Origin: Varibaculum timonense_A | GTDB taxonomy: Bacteria > Actinomycetota > Actinomycetes > Actinomycetales > Actinomycetaceae | Length of the DNA stretch: 32,595 nt | Reading direction: 5' to 3' | NCBI RefSeq assembly: GCF_027694345.1 | Contig: NZ_JAQEVU010000012.1 | Span: forward strand, 1-32,595 | Part shown: positions 6,559 to 14,866 of the stretch, one piece after another | Layout of the letters: every line of letters starts with the position of its first letter | How positions within the stretch are numbered: the stretch's first letter is position 1 | Position numbers and translations under genes: made by a program | Notes under the pieces: model-generated | Database searches by the model: none | Told to the model about the DNA's origin: nothing | What the model saw: only the letters and a program-made list of their open reading frames with translations

Positions 6559-7446
6559 CTACTTAAACCATTTAGGAGGAGAAAAGCTTTTTACTTGACT
6601 CTCTACATAAAGCCCAAATAACTGAGCTAAATCCTCAAATGCTGCAGGAATACCGATGCCGTCATCGCGATACTGGCTACTGGCCGCCGCCACCAGTTCG
6701 GCTTTACAATCAGCCGCAGAAGATTTACCCGCTTTTTTCAGACGAAAAACCTCCAAATCAACCAGTGGGCGAAAAATTTCCATCAAGTCATCAACCAGGC
6801 AAAACAGATTAGCTCGATTGTGGTGAAATATCCCCAGTGACGGTTCTAAACCGGCAGCTAACACCGCTCTTACCCCATGACCGCGGACAACCGTATAACC
6901 ATAATCCAACATAGAATTAATGCCATCACCCAAACCTGGCTGACGCGAAAATTCTTTCCCGAACAGCGCAGACCAATAACGGCGGGCAGCTCTGCCTTCA
7001 GTATTATCTGGATCTCCAGAACGTACTATCTTTACCAATTCCAATAGATTCTTGCTATCTTTAGCTTTCCCACATAGCAGCAGAGTTTTCGCTTGATTTT
7101 CTATTTTCCGCTTCACCACTGCTTTCCAGGCGGTTTTTTGTTTAGGAATGCTCATGCCTGCCTGTGCAACTCGCCGCGCCGCCACCCGGGAATGGGGTCG
7201 CCATGCAAAGGCTCCTGCCTCGGGAATCCCCCGCCAATCGCAGAGCAAAACACACACATCTGCAGCGGTCAAACGATGAAGTACAGCTCCGGAGAGTTTA
7301 ACTCCCATCCCAATAAGGACTACCGCAACATCAGCTACCGGCAGCGCCACCTGCGGCTTATCTTCTGGGTGTAGGACTATAGCTCCTGCTTTTGAGGAAA
7401 CCAACCCAGAAAACTGGGTTAAATCAATAATTCGCCAGGCAGCCAT
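6559..7446 (-). CDS. cas1: CRISPR-associated endonuclease Cas1 (type II)
   Basis: A 295-residue integrase of the Cas1-Cas2 complex that inserts new spacers. The likely metal-binding triad is Glu150 (DNTEGRAARRYW), His208 (LGIFHHNRANLF) and Glu223 (VDDLMEIFRPLVD), matching the spacing in Streptococcus Cas1. The N-terminal beta domain (about 1-75) and the alpha-helical catalytic domain have normal length. It starts 8 nt after the cas9 stop, with a purine-rich AGGAGG-type site before the ATG, consistent with one operon. No cas4 or csn2 is present, as expected for subtype II-C. Confidence 0.96.
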   Translation of the reverse strand: MAAWRIIDLTQFSGLVSSKAGAIVLHPEDKPQVALPVADVAVVLIGMGVKLSGAVLHRLTAADVCVLLCDWRGIPEAGAFAWRPHSRVAARRVAQAGMSIPKQKTAWKAVVKRKIENQAKTLLLCGKAKDSKNLLELVKIVRSGDPDNTEGRAARRYWSALFGKEFSRQPGLGDGINSMLDYGYTVVRGHGVRAVLAAGLEPSLGIFHHNRANLFCLVDDLMEIFRPLVDLEVFRLKKAGKSSAADCKAELVAAASSQYRDDGIGIPAAFEDLAQLFGLYVESQVKSFSPPKWFK

Positions 7447-7454
7447 ATTTCCTC

Positions 7455-10400
7455 CTATATAGACCAGCTACCTGGTAGTCGCGAGGAATCTCTGCGAATA
7501 TTTCCGAGCACATCACGACGGACTACCTTAGGTTTGCAGGTTGAAAATAGCTTATTGACTGCCGGTCTCCACCCTTGTTTTTGTAAAATTTCTTGAGTAC
7601 CTGGCAGGGCATCTTCCGGCATTCCCTCTCCCGCCAAATATAGAGGACGCAGTCTGAGCTTATCTTCAGCAGGGAATCCATCTACCGACCAATGCGATAT
7701 TCCAGGATATTCCGACAGTAGTTCTGCAATTGCCCCTTTTCTCTCCGCAGATAGATCTAGTTCCAGCTCGTCATCTACTACTAGCCAACCTAAATACTCA
7801 GCATTGCCTTCCCGGAAAGCCTCCCGTAACTTCATTTCGGCGTTTCGCACCGAAATACTTTGTTCGGGCAAATCAACCTGAAATAAATCAACCCCAGCTT
7901 TATTCGGTAAATCAATCGTAAATACTCTGAGCATGGCATATACCGGTTTCTTACGACCTAGAATTCGATAAATCCGTGCATGATGGATAGAAGTTCCCAC
8001 CTCGACGCAGCCGCCGCGCACCTTCAACATAGGGGCACTTGTCGGGAAAATTGCCACACTGTCATTTGCATCAAAAGGACTGCCATTAACCACTATTCTT
8101 CGTTCCGGATTCGCCGGCAGACCCTCTGCCCACACAAAGTCGGGCAAGCGGGTTAATGCACACCACAAAGCGGGGGTTTCCGCCCGATCAATATCACTCA
8201 TCGTCCAGGCATCACCCAGGCGTTTACGATGAAGTTTCTTCACTTCCTCATGTAGTTTCCCGTCTCCGAGCCGCAAACGGAAATTAGAGAACACTGGAAT
8301 CTGGTCATCAGCCAACGCTTGGTTATAGATTTCTGTCAGATAACGCATCTGCTCTAGCCAAACTGAATAGATCTTTTGCTGAGCGAAAGTGCTACCATTC
8401 CAGCTCTTCCAATTTTGCTCACCACCAGCCATAATCTGTCCACGCCGAAGATTCTCTCGTTCTATCAAAGTCTGTGCTACTGCAGGACGTATCATCGCAA
8501 TAGTGGCGGCATCCATAGCATGATGGCGCCTGTCCAGGCGGGTTTTGCCCCGTCCTCCAATCAGATTAACACGCCCTTCAAAACCTGAAGCTCGTCGGGC
8601 AGCAGCGGTAATCGAGCCATTAAACACTCGTACCGTAACTTTATTTTCAGATGTCGTTTTATCCCCTCCGTTAGTGTCATTCTTCGAAGCCAACTGACCT
8701 TGCGGGGTGCGATAACGCTGCTCAATCCGGTGAGCCAGCTCGCGCGCCATCCAACTGACAGCTTCCATGGAGCGGTTATCAATCTCGGGATCTGCTTTGG
8801 TACGCGATAGCCTGTCAATCACCCCCGCCCGCAATCTTTTGTCATCTTTAACAGAAGTATCGGTAAACCAACCTTTAACCCGAGAAATCGCCTCTTTCTG
8901 GCTAACCCCTGGGATATTTGTTTGCGCAGCCCAAACCGCAAAAGGAATATTGCTTTTCTCGTGGTTACACCGCCTACAAACCGCCACCAGATTATCCCTG
9001 GTATTTGTAGATCCCACCCCTCGCCGCGGGACGATGTGATCCATCTCTGCAGTGGCAAAAGTAATATGGGTGCCGCAGTAAAGACACTCGCAATGTTGCC
9101 GCTGCAACGCCTGTTGTTTGCGAATCGCAGCGATGCGGGGCAACCCCGAAAGATTCTGACTCCCCTCTATCTGCTGCCGAGCCTCCTCGTTTTTCTTAAA
9201 ACGTTGCGCTTGGAAACGTTGCAGTTCATTCGCCTTTGCCTTAGACATGAAGGCTTCTCGCACGTGCTCAATATTGACCTGTTGCGGAATCCCCCATTCG
9301 GCTTCTGCTCGCAGCAACCAGCGATTAACGCCCTTCAAAACCCTGTCCACCACTGGATTACCCACCGGTTCACCCACCGGAACTGCAGGCGGCTTCCACT
9401 CCTGCGAAACCTGGAACTCTAGTTCTCGAGCCTGCTGCAAATCGACATTATCGGCTAAAATCCGTTCAGTTATTCGCCCCAAACTCTCTACCGAATAGGC
9501 TGCCCTGCCAATCGGGAGCTTCACCGATGACTCCAATTTCTCCAAATCTTCATCATTTAGACTAGCGACAAATTCAGCAGCTATCTGCTCTTCACGGCTA
9601 CTAGCCTCACCGGGTGAGGAAGCGCGAGATATTTGCTCAATAAACGCACACCTCTCCAGGTAACTCGCTGCACGCCACCACTGTTGCACGGGCTTGATAC
9701 TGCACTTAGTCAAACGGATATTCGTTTCATCAACCGGCGGAGTGTTCCCCGTTCGCTCCCCATCAGCCGTCAATTTCCCGGTTCCTACCAAATCCTGGCG
9801 TTCAATCCCCAAAACTTGAGCCACCTCTATCCAGGTGGGAACCTTCTTACGGTCTGGGTCGCTTAAGAACTTGAACAAGGACATCGTTTCTTCACCAGTC
9901 AAGCGGCGTTCTTTCTGTCCATCCTCGCCCTCGCATATCCGCAGATTAGCGATAATGGTGGCAATTCGATAACGCTGAAAAGCCGGATGAGCCTTTTCCG
10001 CGCGTTCTAAATGCTCCTGCCCTGGCAAAGCATCTTTCCCCACCTTTTCGGCGGCACTACCTTTGGGTGATTTTGCGGCGAAAACCTTATCGATTAACTG
10101 ATTGCCTAAATCTTCGCTTATTTTCTGACGGGAAAATATCTTTTTAAGCTCTGCAGCGTAATCAGTTTGCAGGAGTTTACCAGCTAAAATACCGGCGTCC
10201 CCACGTAACTTCTCCCCGCTATCAAGTAGATAAAGCAACTGACCTGGGGTTAATCCCTCGGGCAAAATTCGGCCAGTTTTTTCTGCAACTCGCGACCTCA
10301 AAGCAACGACTTCATCGGATTCCGGGTGCGAAACATGTAGACTGCTAACCGATACCCAAGGCGAGCGCCAGCCTCTATGCCGTGCTATATGCCTTATCGC

Positions 10401-10805
10401 AATTGCCAGTTTTTCCTGGCGTATCCGCTCATCCTCTATATATTCTTCAACAAGTTGAGCGCGAACTTTCCACGGTTCGTGTGGATCTGGATATTTTTCT
10501 AAATTTGGCAGCGACCAACCGAGACCAGCCAAAAACTTATCCAACTCCGCGAGTCGTTTACGCCTGTTCCTGATGAGGCGACGCGTTCTGCGAGTTCGTC
10601 CCGAAATAGCCTTCCGAGTTTCCTGAGTTTTACCGCCATCTTTACCGACCCCAGCATCGTGTAGCAGCACTGAAAGATTTAGAAATGCAATCGGATTGTC
10701 GTCATCATCAATCTCAAGAGCACAAAACCCAGTAGAGTTCCGCCCCACATCAATACCAATCCGATAACGCCGCTTATCTTTAGGGGTATTTTCCTTGTTG
10801 TTCAT
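7455..10805 (-). CDS. cas9: CRISPR-associated nuclease Cas9, subtype II-C
   Basis: An RNA-guided DNA endonuclease of 1116 residues, in the compact II-C range and near the size of C. diphtheriae Cas9. RuvC-I is RIGIDVGRNSTG with Asp19, and the Arg-rich bridge helix spans about 65-90 (SGRTRRTRRLIRNRRKR). RuvC-II is VNIEHVREAF with Glu513. The HNH domain has Asp589-His590 (MDHIVPRR) and a zinc-binding set, Cys574/Cys577 (CLYC) and Cys610/Cys613 (CRRC). RuvC-III is HHAMDAA with His762 and Asp765. All catalytic residues are present, so it should be active. The C-terminal 300 residues form the WED/PAM-interacting region, so the PAM cannot be read. There is no Shine-Dalgarno; a TATCCT lies 6 nt before the ATG. 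The tracrRNA lies just upstream on the same strand. Confidence 0.98.
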   Translation of the reverse strand: MNNKENTPKDKRRYRIGIDVGRNSTGFCALEIDDDDNPIAFLNLSVLLHDAGVGKDGGKTQETRKAISGRTRRTRRLIRNRRKRLAELDKFLAGLGWSLPNLEKYPDPHEPWKVRAQLVEEYIEDERIRQEKLAIAIRHIARHRGWRSPWVSVSSLHVSHPESDEVVALRSRVAEKTGRILPEGLTPGQLLYLLDSGEKLRGDAGILAGKLLQTDYAAELKKIFSRQKISEDLGNQLIDKVFAAKSPKGSAAEKVGKDALPGQEHLERAEKAHPAFQRYRIATIIANLRICEGEDGQKERRLTGEETMSLFKFLSDPDRKKVPTWIEVAQVLGIERQDLVGTGKLTADGERTGNTPPVDETNIRLTKCSIKPVQQWWRAASYLERCAFIEQISRASSPGEASSREEQIAAEFVASLNDEDLEKLESSVKLPIGRAAYSVESLGRITERILADNVDLQQARELEFQVSQEWKPPAVPVGEPVGNPVVDRVLKGVNRWLLRAEAEWGIPQQVNIEHVREAFMSKAKANELQRFQAQRFKKNEEARQQIEGSQNLSGLPRIAAIRKQQALQRQHCECLYCGTHITFATAEMDHIVPRRGVGSTNTRDNLVAVCRRCNHEKSNIPFAVWAAQTNIPGVSQKEAISRVKGWFTDTSVKDDKRLRAGVIDRLSRTKADPEIDNRSMEAVSWMARELAHRIEQRYRTPQGQLASKNDTNGGDKTTSENKVTVRVFNGSITAAARRASGFEGRVNLIGGRGKTRLDRRHHAMDAATIAMIRPAVAQTLIERENLRRGQIMAGGEQNWKSWNGSTFAQQKIYSVWLEQMRYLTEIYNQALADDQIPVFSNFRLRLGDGKLHEEVKKLHRKRLGDAWTMSDIDRAETPALWCALTRLPDFVWAEGLPANPERRIVVNGSPFDANDSVAIFPTSAPMLKVRGGCVEVGTSIHHARIYRILGRKKPVYAMLRVFTIDLPNKAGVDLFQVDLPEQSISVRNAEMKLREAFREGNAEYLGWLVVDDELELDLSAERKGAIAELLSEYPGISHWSVDGFPAEDKLRLRPLYLAGEGMPEDALPGTQEILQKQGWRPAVNKLFSTCKPKVVRRDVLGNIRRDSSRLPGSWSI

Positions 10806-10811
10806 AGAACC

Positions 10812-10817
10812 AGGATA
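10812..10817 (-). promoter_or_regulatory. Possible -10 of the cas operon (leaderless)
   Basis: TATCCT on the minus strand ends 6 nt before the cas9 ATG, the same spacing as at map and the ABC operon. No good -35 was seen. Read-through from the tracrRNA promoter is an alternative. Confidence 0.35.
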
Positions 10818-10839
10818 AACAAATTACATGACTAAGTGG

Positions 10840-10939
10840 GAGAAAACACACTTCCACCTCAAAAGATGAGGTGGAAAAATAGCCAAAAGGCTGAGCATTC
10901 AACTTCGCTAACGAGGCGAAGCTTACTGAGATTCAGTTC
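10840..10939 (-). ncRNA. tracrRNA
   Basis: On the minus strand the RNA begins GAACTGAATCTCAG (10939-10926), complementary to repeat positions 2-15 with a single G-U wobble. It continues with GTAAGC and the hairpins CTTCGC/GCGAAG, AGCC/GGCT and CCACCTC/GAGGTGG (10854-10874), then a T-rich tail. The order and the CUCAGUAAGC...CUCGUU motif closely parallel the recalled C. diphtheriae tracrRNA. It guides crRNA processing and Cas9 loading. The ends are estimates: the 5' end from the promoter, the 3' end from the last hairpin. Confidence 0.88.
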
Positions 10940-10945
10940 TTTTTA

Positions 10946-10974
10946 ACTCTAAGGCGTTAAGCAAAAAAGTGCAA
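10946..10974 (-). promoter_or_regulatory. tracrRNA promoter
   Basis: TTGCAC (10974-10969) and TAGAGT (10951-10946) are separated by 17 bp on the minus strand. This places the start near 10939, the first base of the anti-repeat. Confidence 0.6.
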
Positions 10975-10997
10975 GCAAATCGAGAAATAACTCCCTG

Positions 10998-11104
10998 AAA
11001 CACCCTCCCGGTGTATTATCACCCTCCAGATGCGGGTAATAGGCGCGATTACTTGCTGATTCTGCGAAAGCGGGAGGGTGAAACGTATCGGGAGGGTAAA
11101 ACGG
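10998..11104. repeat. 107 bp direct repeat, right border of the CRISPR island
   Basis: 104 of 107 positions match 4227-4333 in the same orientation, including all the inverted ACCCTCCCG-type motifs. The three differences (at the bases after GTG, ATTA and GAT) do not disturb the palindromic arms. It lies between the tracrRNA promoter and tRNA-Asn. Confidence 0.9.
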
Positions 11105-11204
11105 GTTAGAACCCCGCCGGACTTAACTGAAAAGTAGCAAGAAAAGGCTGCTACCCCTGAGACGTTAAAAACAAGAACTAAACGGAGAAATAAAGAAAAT
11201 ATAT

Positions 11205-11232
11205 ACCCCTAAAAGATACTGTAACAAGGGGT
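11205..11232 (-). terminator. Weak hairpin after tRNA-Asn
   Basis: ACCCCT and AGGGGT pair across 16 bases. On the minus strand ATATATTTTC follows. Probably ends the tRNA-Asn transcript. Confidence 0.4.
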
Positions 11233-11238
11233 TTTAAG

Positions 11239-11310
11239 CTCCCCCAACTGGACTCGAACCAGTAACCCTTCGATTAACAGTCGAATGCTCTACCATTGAG
11301 CTATGGGGGA
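11239..11310 (-). tRNA. tRNA-Asn (GTT)
   Basis: A complete cloverleaf: acceptor TCCCCCA/TGGGGGA, D stem GCTC/GAGC, anticodon stem TTCGA/TCGAA with loop CTGTTAA, and T arm with GGTTCGAGTCC. CCA is not encoded. It lies 134 bp outside the right border of the CRISPR island. Confidence 0.97.
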
Positions 11311-11349
11311 TTAACCTAGACAAGCCTACCGTGAGAGGGCGCAAACCAC

Positions 11350-11889
11350 CTAATCCTCAAAGCGGACAGTTACCCCTAGTTTTTGTTCCCATTCACACAC
11401 CGCAGAACATAAATACTGCTGGTCAGCATAGTTTTCAAAACTAGATATAGGTGGATACAGATATAAATTGCGGTTATCGTCACGCAAAATCTGTGCGGTA
11501 ACTCTCTGCCTTGAGGGCAGCTGCAAAGGAGTGGCAAACACCTGCGTCTCACTTAACGCTTCCCGGATAATGTCCATAAAGCCATACCCAGGGGCCTGAG
11601 CCGGAGAAATCAACAAATCCTCGCCCTCGTGAAAAACTATGCGGAGCGTGCCATTTTCACTGTCCCAGCGGGCGTTAGCAATCTGATACCATCCGTAGCG
11701 CTGTACCTGCGCCTCACTCTCGCACCCCCCATTTTCCCCACAATCAATAACGAATAACGCCCGCATGGTCACCAATAAGAAACGATTCGAATCAATAGAC
11801 AGGAATTCAAAAACTCTATCTGAGGACGTCAGGCAGGACTTGACTGCCGCGGGAACCGTTTTGCGCCGTAACCTACTAAAAATAGCCAT
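11350..11889 (-). CDS. Conserved actinobacterial hypothetical protein
   Basis: About 179 residues with no signal peptide or membrane segment. The N-terminus is basic (MAIFSRLRRKTVPAA). The body alternates beta-like segments (RFLLVTMRALFVID, YGWYQIANARWDSENGTLRIVFHEG) and ends in an acidic helix containing the pattern YLCSAVCEWEQKLG. The pattern resembles a family of small actinobacterial proteins of unknown function, perhaps with a PH-like fold, but no function can be assigned. Four possible starts stand in a row (GTG GTG GTG ATG). The ATG at 11889 is chosen because an AGGG lies about 8 nt upstream; the frame opens at 11898. It stands alone between two tRNA genes. Confidence 0.7.
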   Translation of the reverse strand: MAIFSRLRRKTVPAAVKSCLTSSDRVFEFLSIDSNRFLLVTMRALFVIDCGENGGCESEAQVQRYGWYQIANARWDSENGTLRIVFHEGEDLLISPAQAPGYGFMDIIREALSETQVFATPLQLPSRQRVTAQILRDDNRNLYLYPPISSFENYADQQYLCSAVCEWEQKLGVTVRFED

Positions 11890-12021
11890 CACCACCACCC
11901 TAAACTATCTTTAGCCTCTCGGCAGCAGACCTCACTTTAGAGGACGAACTTTAACAACCGCTTACACCAGCCTAAATAGGCGCAATTAAATAATCCGCCA
12001 ACTATCCGGTAGGCTAGATTC

Positions 12022-12096
12022 GCCCCGTTAGCTCAGTCGGTTAGTAGCAGCGAACTCATAATTCGTTGGTCGCGGGTTCGAGTCCCGCACGGGGCA
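12022..12096 (+). tRNA. tRNA-Met (CAT)
   Basis: Acceptor GCCCCGT/ACGGGGC, anticodon arm GCGAA-CTCATAA-TTCGT, and T arm GCGGG-TTCGAGT-CCCGC. The CAT anticodon could also mark a lysidine-modified tRNA-Ile; elongator Met is preferred. The D arm is odd: the expected GAGC is GTAGC, an extra T that leaves GCTC without a perfect partner. CCA is not encoded. Confidence 0.9.
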
Positions 12097-12215
12097 CTCT
12101 GTGTCCTCCCCTATAAGAGGGGGTCAAAACTCTTATTCCGCCAAAACAAACCGGGCATTAGACCACCAAGCCCCCGACAGGAACGCTCCGCAATCTCCAG
12201 TCCACATACCAACCC

Positions 12216-14864
12216 TTAGGCACGTAAAGTAGCCGTGAATTTCTTGGCAGTAGCCTTGATAATCCGGTTGCGTACCGCCTGAATCTCGTCGGCACTGAGC
12301 GTATCCTCGGCGGAGCGAATCTTCAGCGAGAACGCCAAGGATTTCTTGCCTGCGCCCAGTTGTTCCCCGCTGAAAATATCAAATAAGCGTACCTCCTCCA
12401 GCAAGTCGCCAGCCTGTTTTGCAATCACCTGCTGCACGTCCACTGCCGGAATATCACTATCCACCACCAAGGCAATATCTTCTTTTGCAGGCGGGAAAGC
12501 AGAAACCGGTTTCACCTGCAAATCTTTCTTCGGCATTGCTTCAGTAAACTTCTCGAAATCAATCTCGAAAGCGCACGCTGTCTCGGGTAGACCAAAGTTA
12601 CGGCAAACTGCCGGGTGTAGTTGCCCTGCCAAACCAACACAGGCTCCCCGCACCACTATCCGCGCGCACCGTCCCGGATGGAACGGCGCGACTGCTTCGG
12701 GAGAGCCTGGCTCACCCATCATATTGTCTTTAGCTAGGCGCTGGCGTCCATCTTTACCCTGCACTCCCATCGGAACTGCCAAAGTCTGCGCCACCGTGCG
12801 CACAAATGCGACCGCATCAGCCCAATCATATAGGCGACCAGAACCCAAAGCCCCCGGAAGTTCCGCAAAACCGATCAGCACCCCGGCTATATGTTCCGGC
12901 TGGTAGGGAACCCCTTTAACGAGGGCGCGCTGTTGGTCAGGATTCGGTTTCTCTGCTACCCCGAAAGAACCGGTGAGTTCAGTCCCCATTCCGCGGGTCA
13001 CCAAACCGGTCTCAAATATCGCACACTGCTCATTGCCCCGCGCGATATTACGCCGGGCTACCGCCAGCAAAGTATCTAACAAGGAGGTACGCAGTAAGGG
13101 CTGGTCATCGGCGAGCGGGTTAGCTACCCGCACCGCTTTCCTCCGCATATCCTGCTCTCCTAGCAGTTCGCTATCAAAAACGTCCTCGGCAATAAAAGGA
13201 TAGGACAACACCTGCACCAGTCCCCCCTGTGCCAACGCACGAGCCGCATCCCGGCGAGCCCGCTGCTTAGGGGTGTATCCGCGCCCAGCAATCGGGCGCG
13301 GCCTGCGCGAAGGAATCGTGTCATAGCCAGCTAGACGGGCAATTTCTTCAACCAAATGCGCCGGTCCGGTCAAGTCAGGTCGCCAAGACGGCGGCTGCGC
13401 AATGACTTTACCGTCCTCGACCCGAACGTCACATCCCACGTCTTTCAGCAGCCCGGTTATGGTTTCTTGGTCGTATTCCACCCCGGTTAGCCGTGCCGGT
13501 TCATGCAGCGGCATTACAATCTCAGCAAACGGCTTAGTGTTATTGAGGTCGCTGACCCGCCCACTGTCGCTGCCACCACCGTATTCCACCAGAATATCCA
13601 CTACCCGCTGGGCAGCTACCGGAGCGATTTCAAAATCAACTCCGCGCTCAAAACGCTTGGAGGCTTCCGTAGGTAGCTTGTGACGGCTCGCGGAACGAGA
13701 AATCGAAATAGATTCAAAATGAGCTGCCTCTATCAGCACATTTACGGTACTGTCGGTTACTTCCGTAGAAGCACCCCCCATGATGCCAGCCAAACCCAGC
13801 ACCCGGGAGCCTTCCGCGCCCTCTGGGGAGTCAGTAATCAACAAATCCTCAGAATCTAGAGGGCGCTCCACGTCATCAAGCGTAGTTAGTTTTTCTTCCG
13901 ACTTAGCCCGGCGAACCACAATCGGCTCGCATACTTTATCCAGGTCATAGGCGTGTAAAGGCTGCCCCAAATCCAGCATCACATAGTTAGTGGCATCTAC
14001 CGCCAAAGAAATAGAGCGCATCCCAGCCTGCTCTAGGCGGCGCACCATCCAATCCGGGGTAGCAGCTTGGGTATCAACACCAGTCACAATGCGGGTAACG
14101 AAACGATCGCACCCAACTTTGCCATTAACGCCAGCATCATCTGCGATTTTCACCGAGAAACCATCGTCACTGATCGCCGGGACTGCCCCGGAAGGAAGGT
14201 TTTCCGCCAACCCCAGGTCGGTGAACTTAGCCCCGGTGGAATGGGCGTATTCGCGCCCTACCCCGCGCATTGCGAAACAGTAGCCACGATCGGGGGTGAT
14301 GTTTATTTCTAGGGTTTCCTCCCCTAATCCCAGCAGTTCAAGCACCGATTCACCAGGGGCGGGTAGCTCCCCTGCTGCGGCTTTCTCGGGAAGCAACTGG
14401 TCGAGGACGATAATGCCGTTATGGTCTTCACCAAGCCCCAGTTCCCGCTGGGAGCAAATCATACCGTCAGAAATATGCCCATAGGTTTTACGCTGCGCAA
14501 TCTGGAAATCACCCGGTAGAACCGCTCCCGGCAGGGAAACTACTACCAAATCCCCGACCTTAAAATTGTGGGCACCACAAATAATTCCCCGGCTGGGCAA
14601 CTCGGAAGGTTCTTTTCCGGCCCCCGGAGCATCATTAAACTGACCAACATCTACGCGGCAATAATTAATGACTTTCCCATTGGATTGTTCCTTGGCATCC
14701 AGGGTGAGGACGCGCCCAGCTACCAGCGGCCCAGTTACCGAAGCCGGGTGAATGGTTTCTTCTTCTAAACCAACTTTTACCAGGTCGCTAGAGAGTTGTT
14801 CCACGGTAGTGCCGGGAATAATCTCGACGTGATCTTTTAGCCAATCAAGCGCTACAAAAGGCAT
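12216..14864 (-). CDS. pheT: Phenylalanine--tRNA ligase beta subunit
   Basis: An 882-residue beta chain of the (alpha-beta)2 enzyme that charges tRNA-Phe. The N-terminal EMAP-like tRNA-binding domain (about 40-160, GPLVAGRVLTLD... GICGAHNFKVGDLVVV) is followed by the B3/B4 editing region, then B5 (about 430-500). The catalytic-like core comes next, with a C-terminal ferredoxin-like anticodon-binding domain (about 790-882, FPPAKEDIALVVDSDIP, ending KKFTATLRA). Length is slightly above the typical 800-850 because of insertions. It begins 2 nt after the pheS stop, so the two are one operon. No broken motif was noticed. Confidence 0.97.
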   Translation of the reverse strand: MPFVALDWLKDHVEIIPGTTVEQLSSDLVKVGLEEETIHPASVTGPLVAGRVLTLDAKEQSNGKVINYCRVDVGQFNDAPGAGKEPSELPSRGIICGAHNFKVGDLVVVSLPGAVLPGDFQIAQRKTYGHISDGMICSQRELGLGEDHNGIIVLDQLLPEKAAAGELPAPGESVLELLGLGEETLEINITPDRGYCFAMRGVGREYAHSTGAKFTDLGLAENLPSGAVPAISDDGFSVKIADDAGVNGKVGCDRFVTRIVTGVDTQAATPDWMVRRLEQAGMRSISLAVDATNYVMLDLGQPLHAYDLDKVCEPIVVRRAKSEEKLTTLDDVERPLDSEDLLITDSPEGAEGSRVLGLAGIMGGASTEVTDSTVNVLIEAAHFESISISRSASRHKLPTEASKRFERGVDFEIAPVAAQRVVDILVEYGGGSDSGRVSDLNNTKPFAEIVMPLHEPARLTGVEYDQETITGLLKDVGCDVRVEDGKVIAQPPSWRPDLTGPAHLVEEIARLAGYDTIPSRRPRPIAGRGYTPKQRARRDAARALAQGGLVQVLSYPFIAEDVFDSELLGEQDMRRKAVRVANPLADDQPLLRTSLLDTLLAVARRNIARGNEQCAIFETGLVTRGMGTELTGSFGVAEKPNPDQQRALVKGVPYQPEHIAGVLIGFAELPGALGSGRLYDWADAVAFVRTVAQTLAVPMGVQGKDGRQRLAKDNMMGEPGSPEAVAPFHPGRCARIVVRGACVGLAGQLHPAVCRNFGLPETACAFEIDFEKFTEAMPKKDLQVKPVSAFPPAKEDIALVVDSDIPAVDVQQVIAKQAGDLLEEVRLFDIFSGEQLGAGKKSLAFSLKIRSAEDTLSADEIQAVRNRIIKATAKKFTATLRA

Positions 14865-14866
14865 TA

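Noticed and set aside
8922..9422. Long plus-strand frame (166 codons) opposite cas9
   Set aside because: It is a shadow of the Cas9 coding frame; composition and start context are not gene-like, and it lies over catalytic HNH and RuvC-II codons.
12346..12906. 186-codon plus-strand frame opposite pheT
   Set aside because: Antisense shadow of a well-conserved gene with a Pro/Ser/Ala-rich nonsense product.
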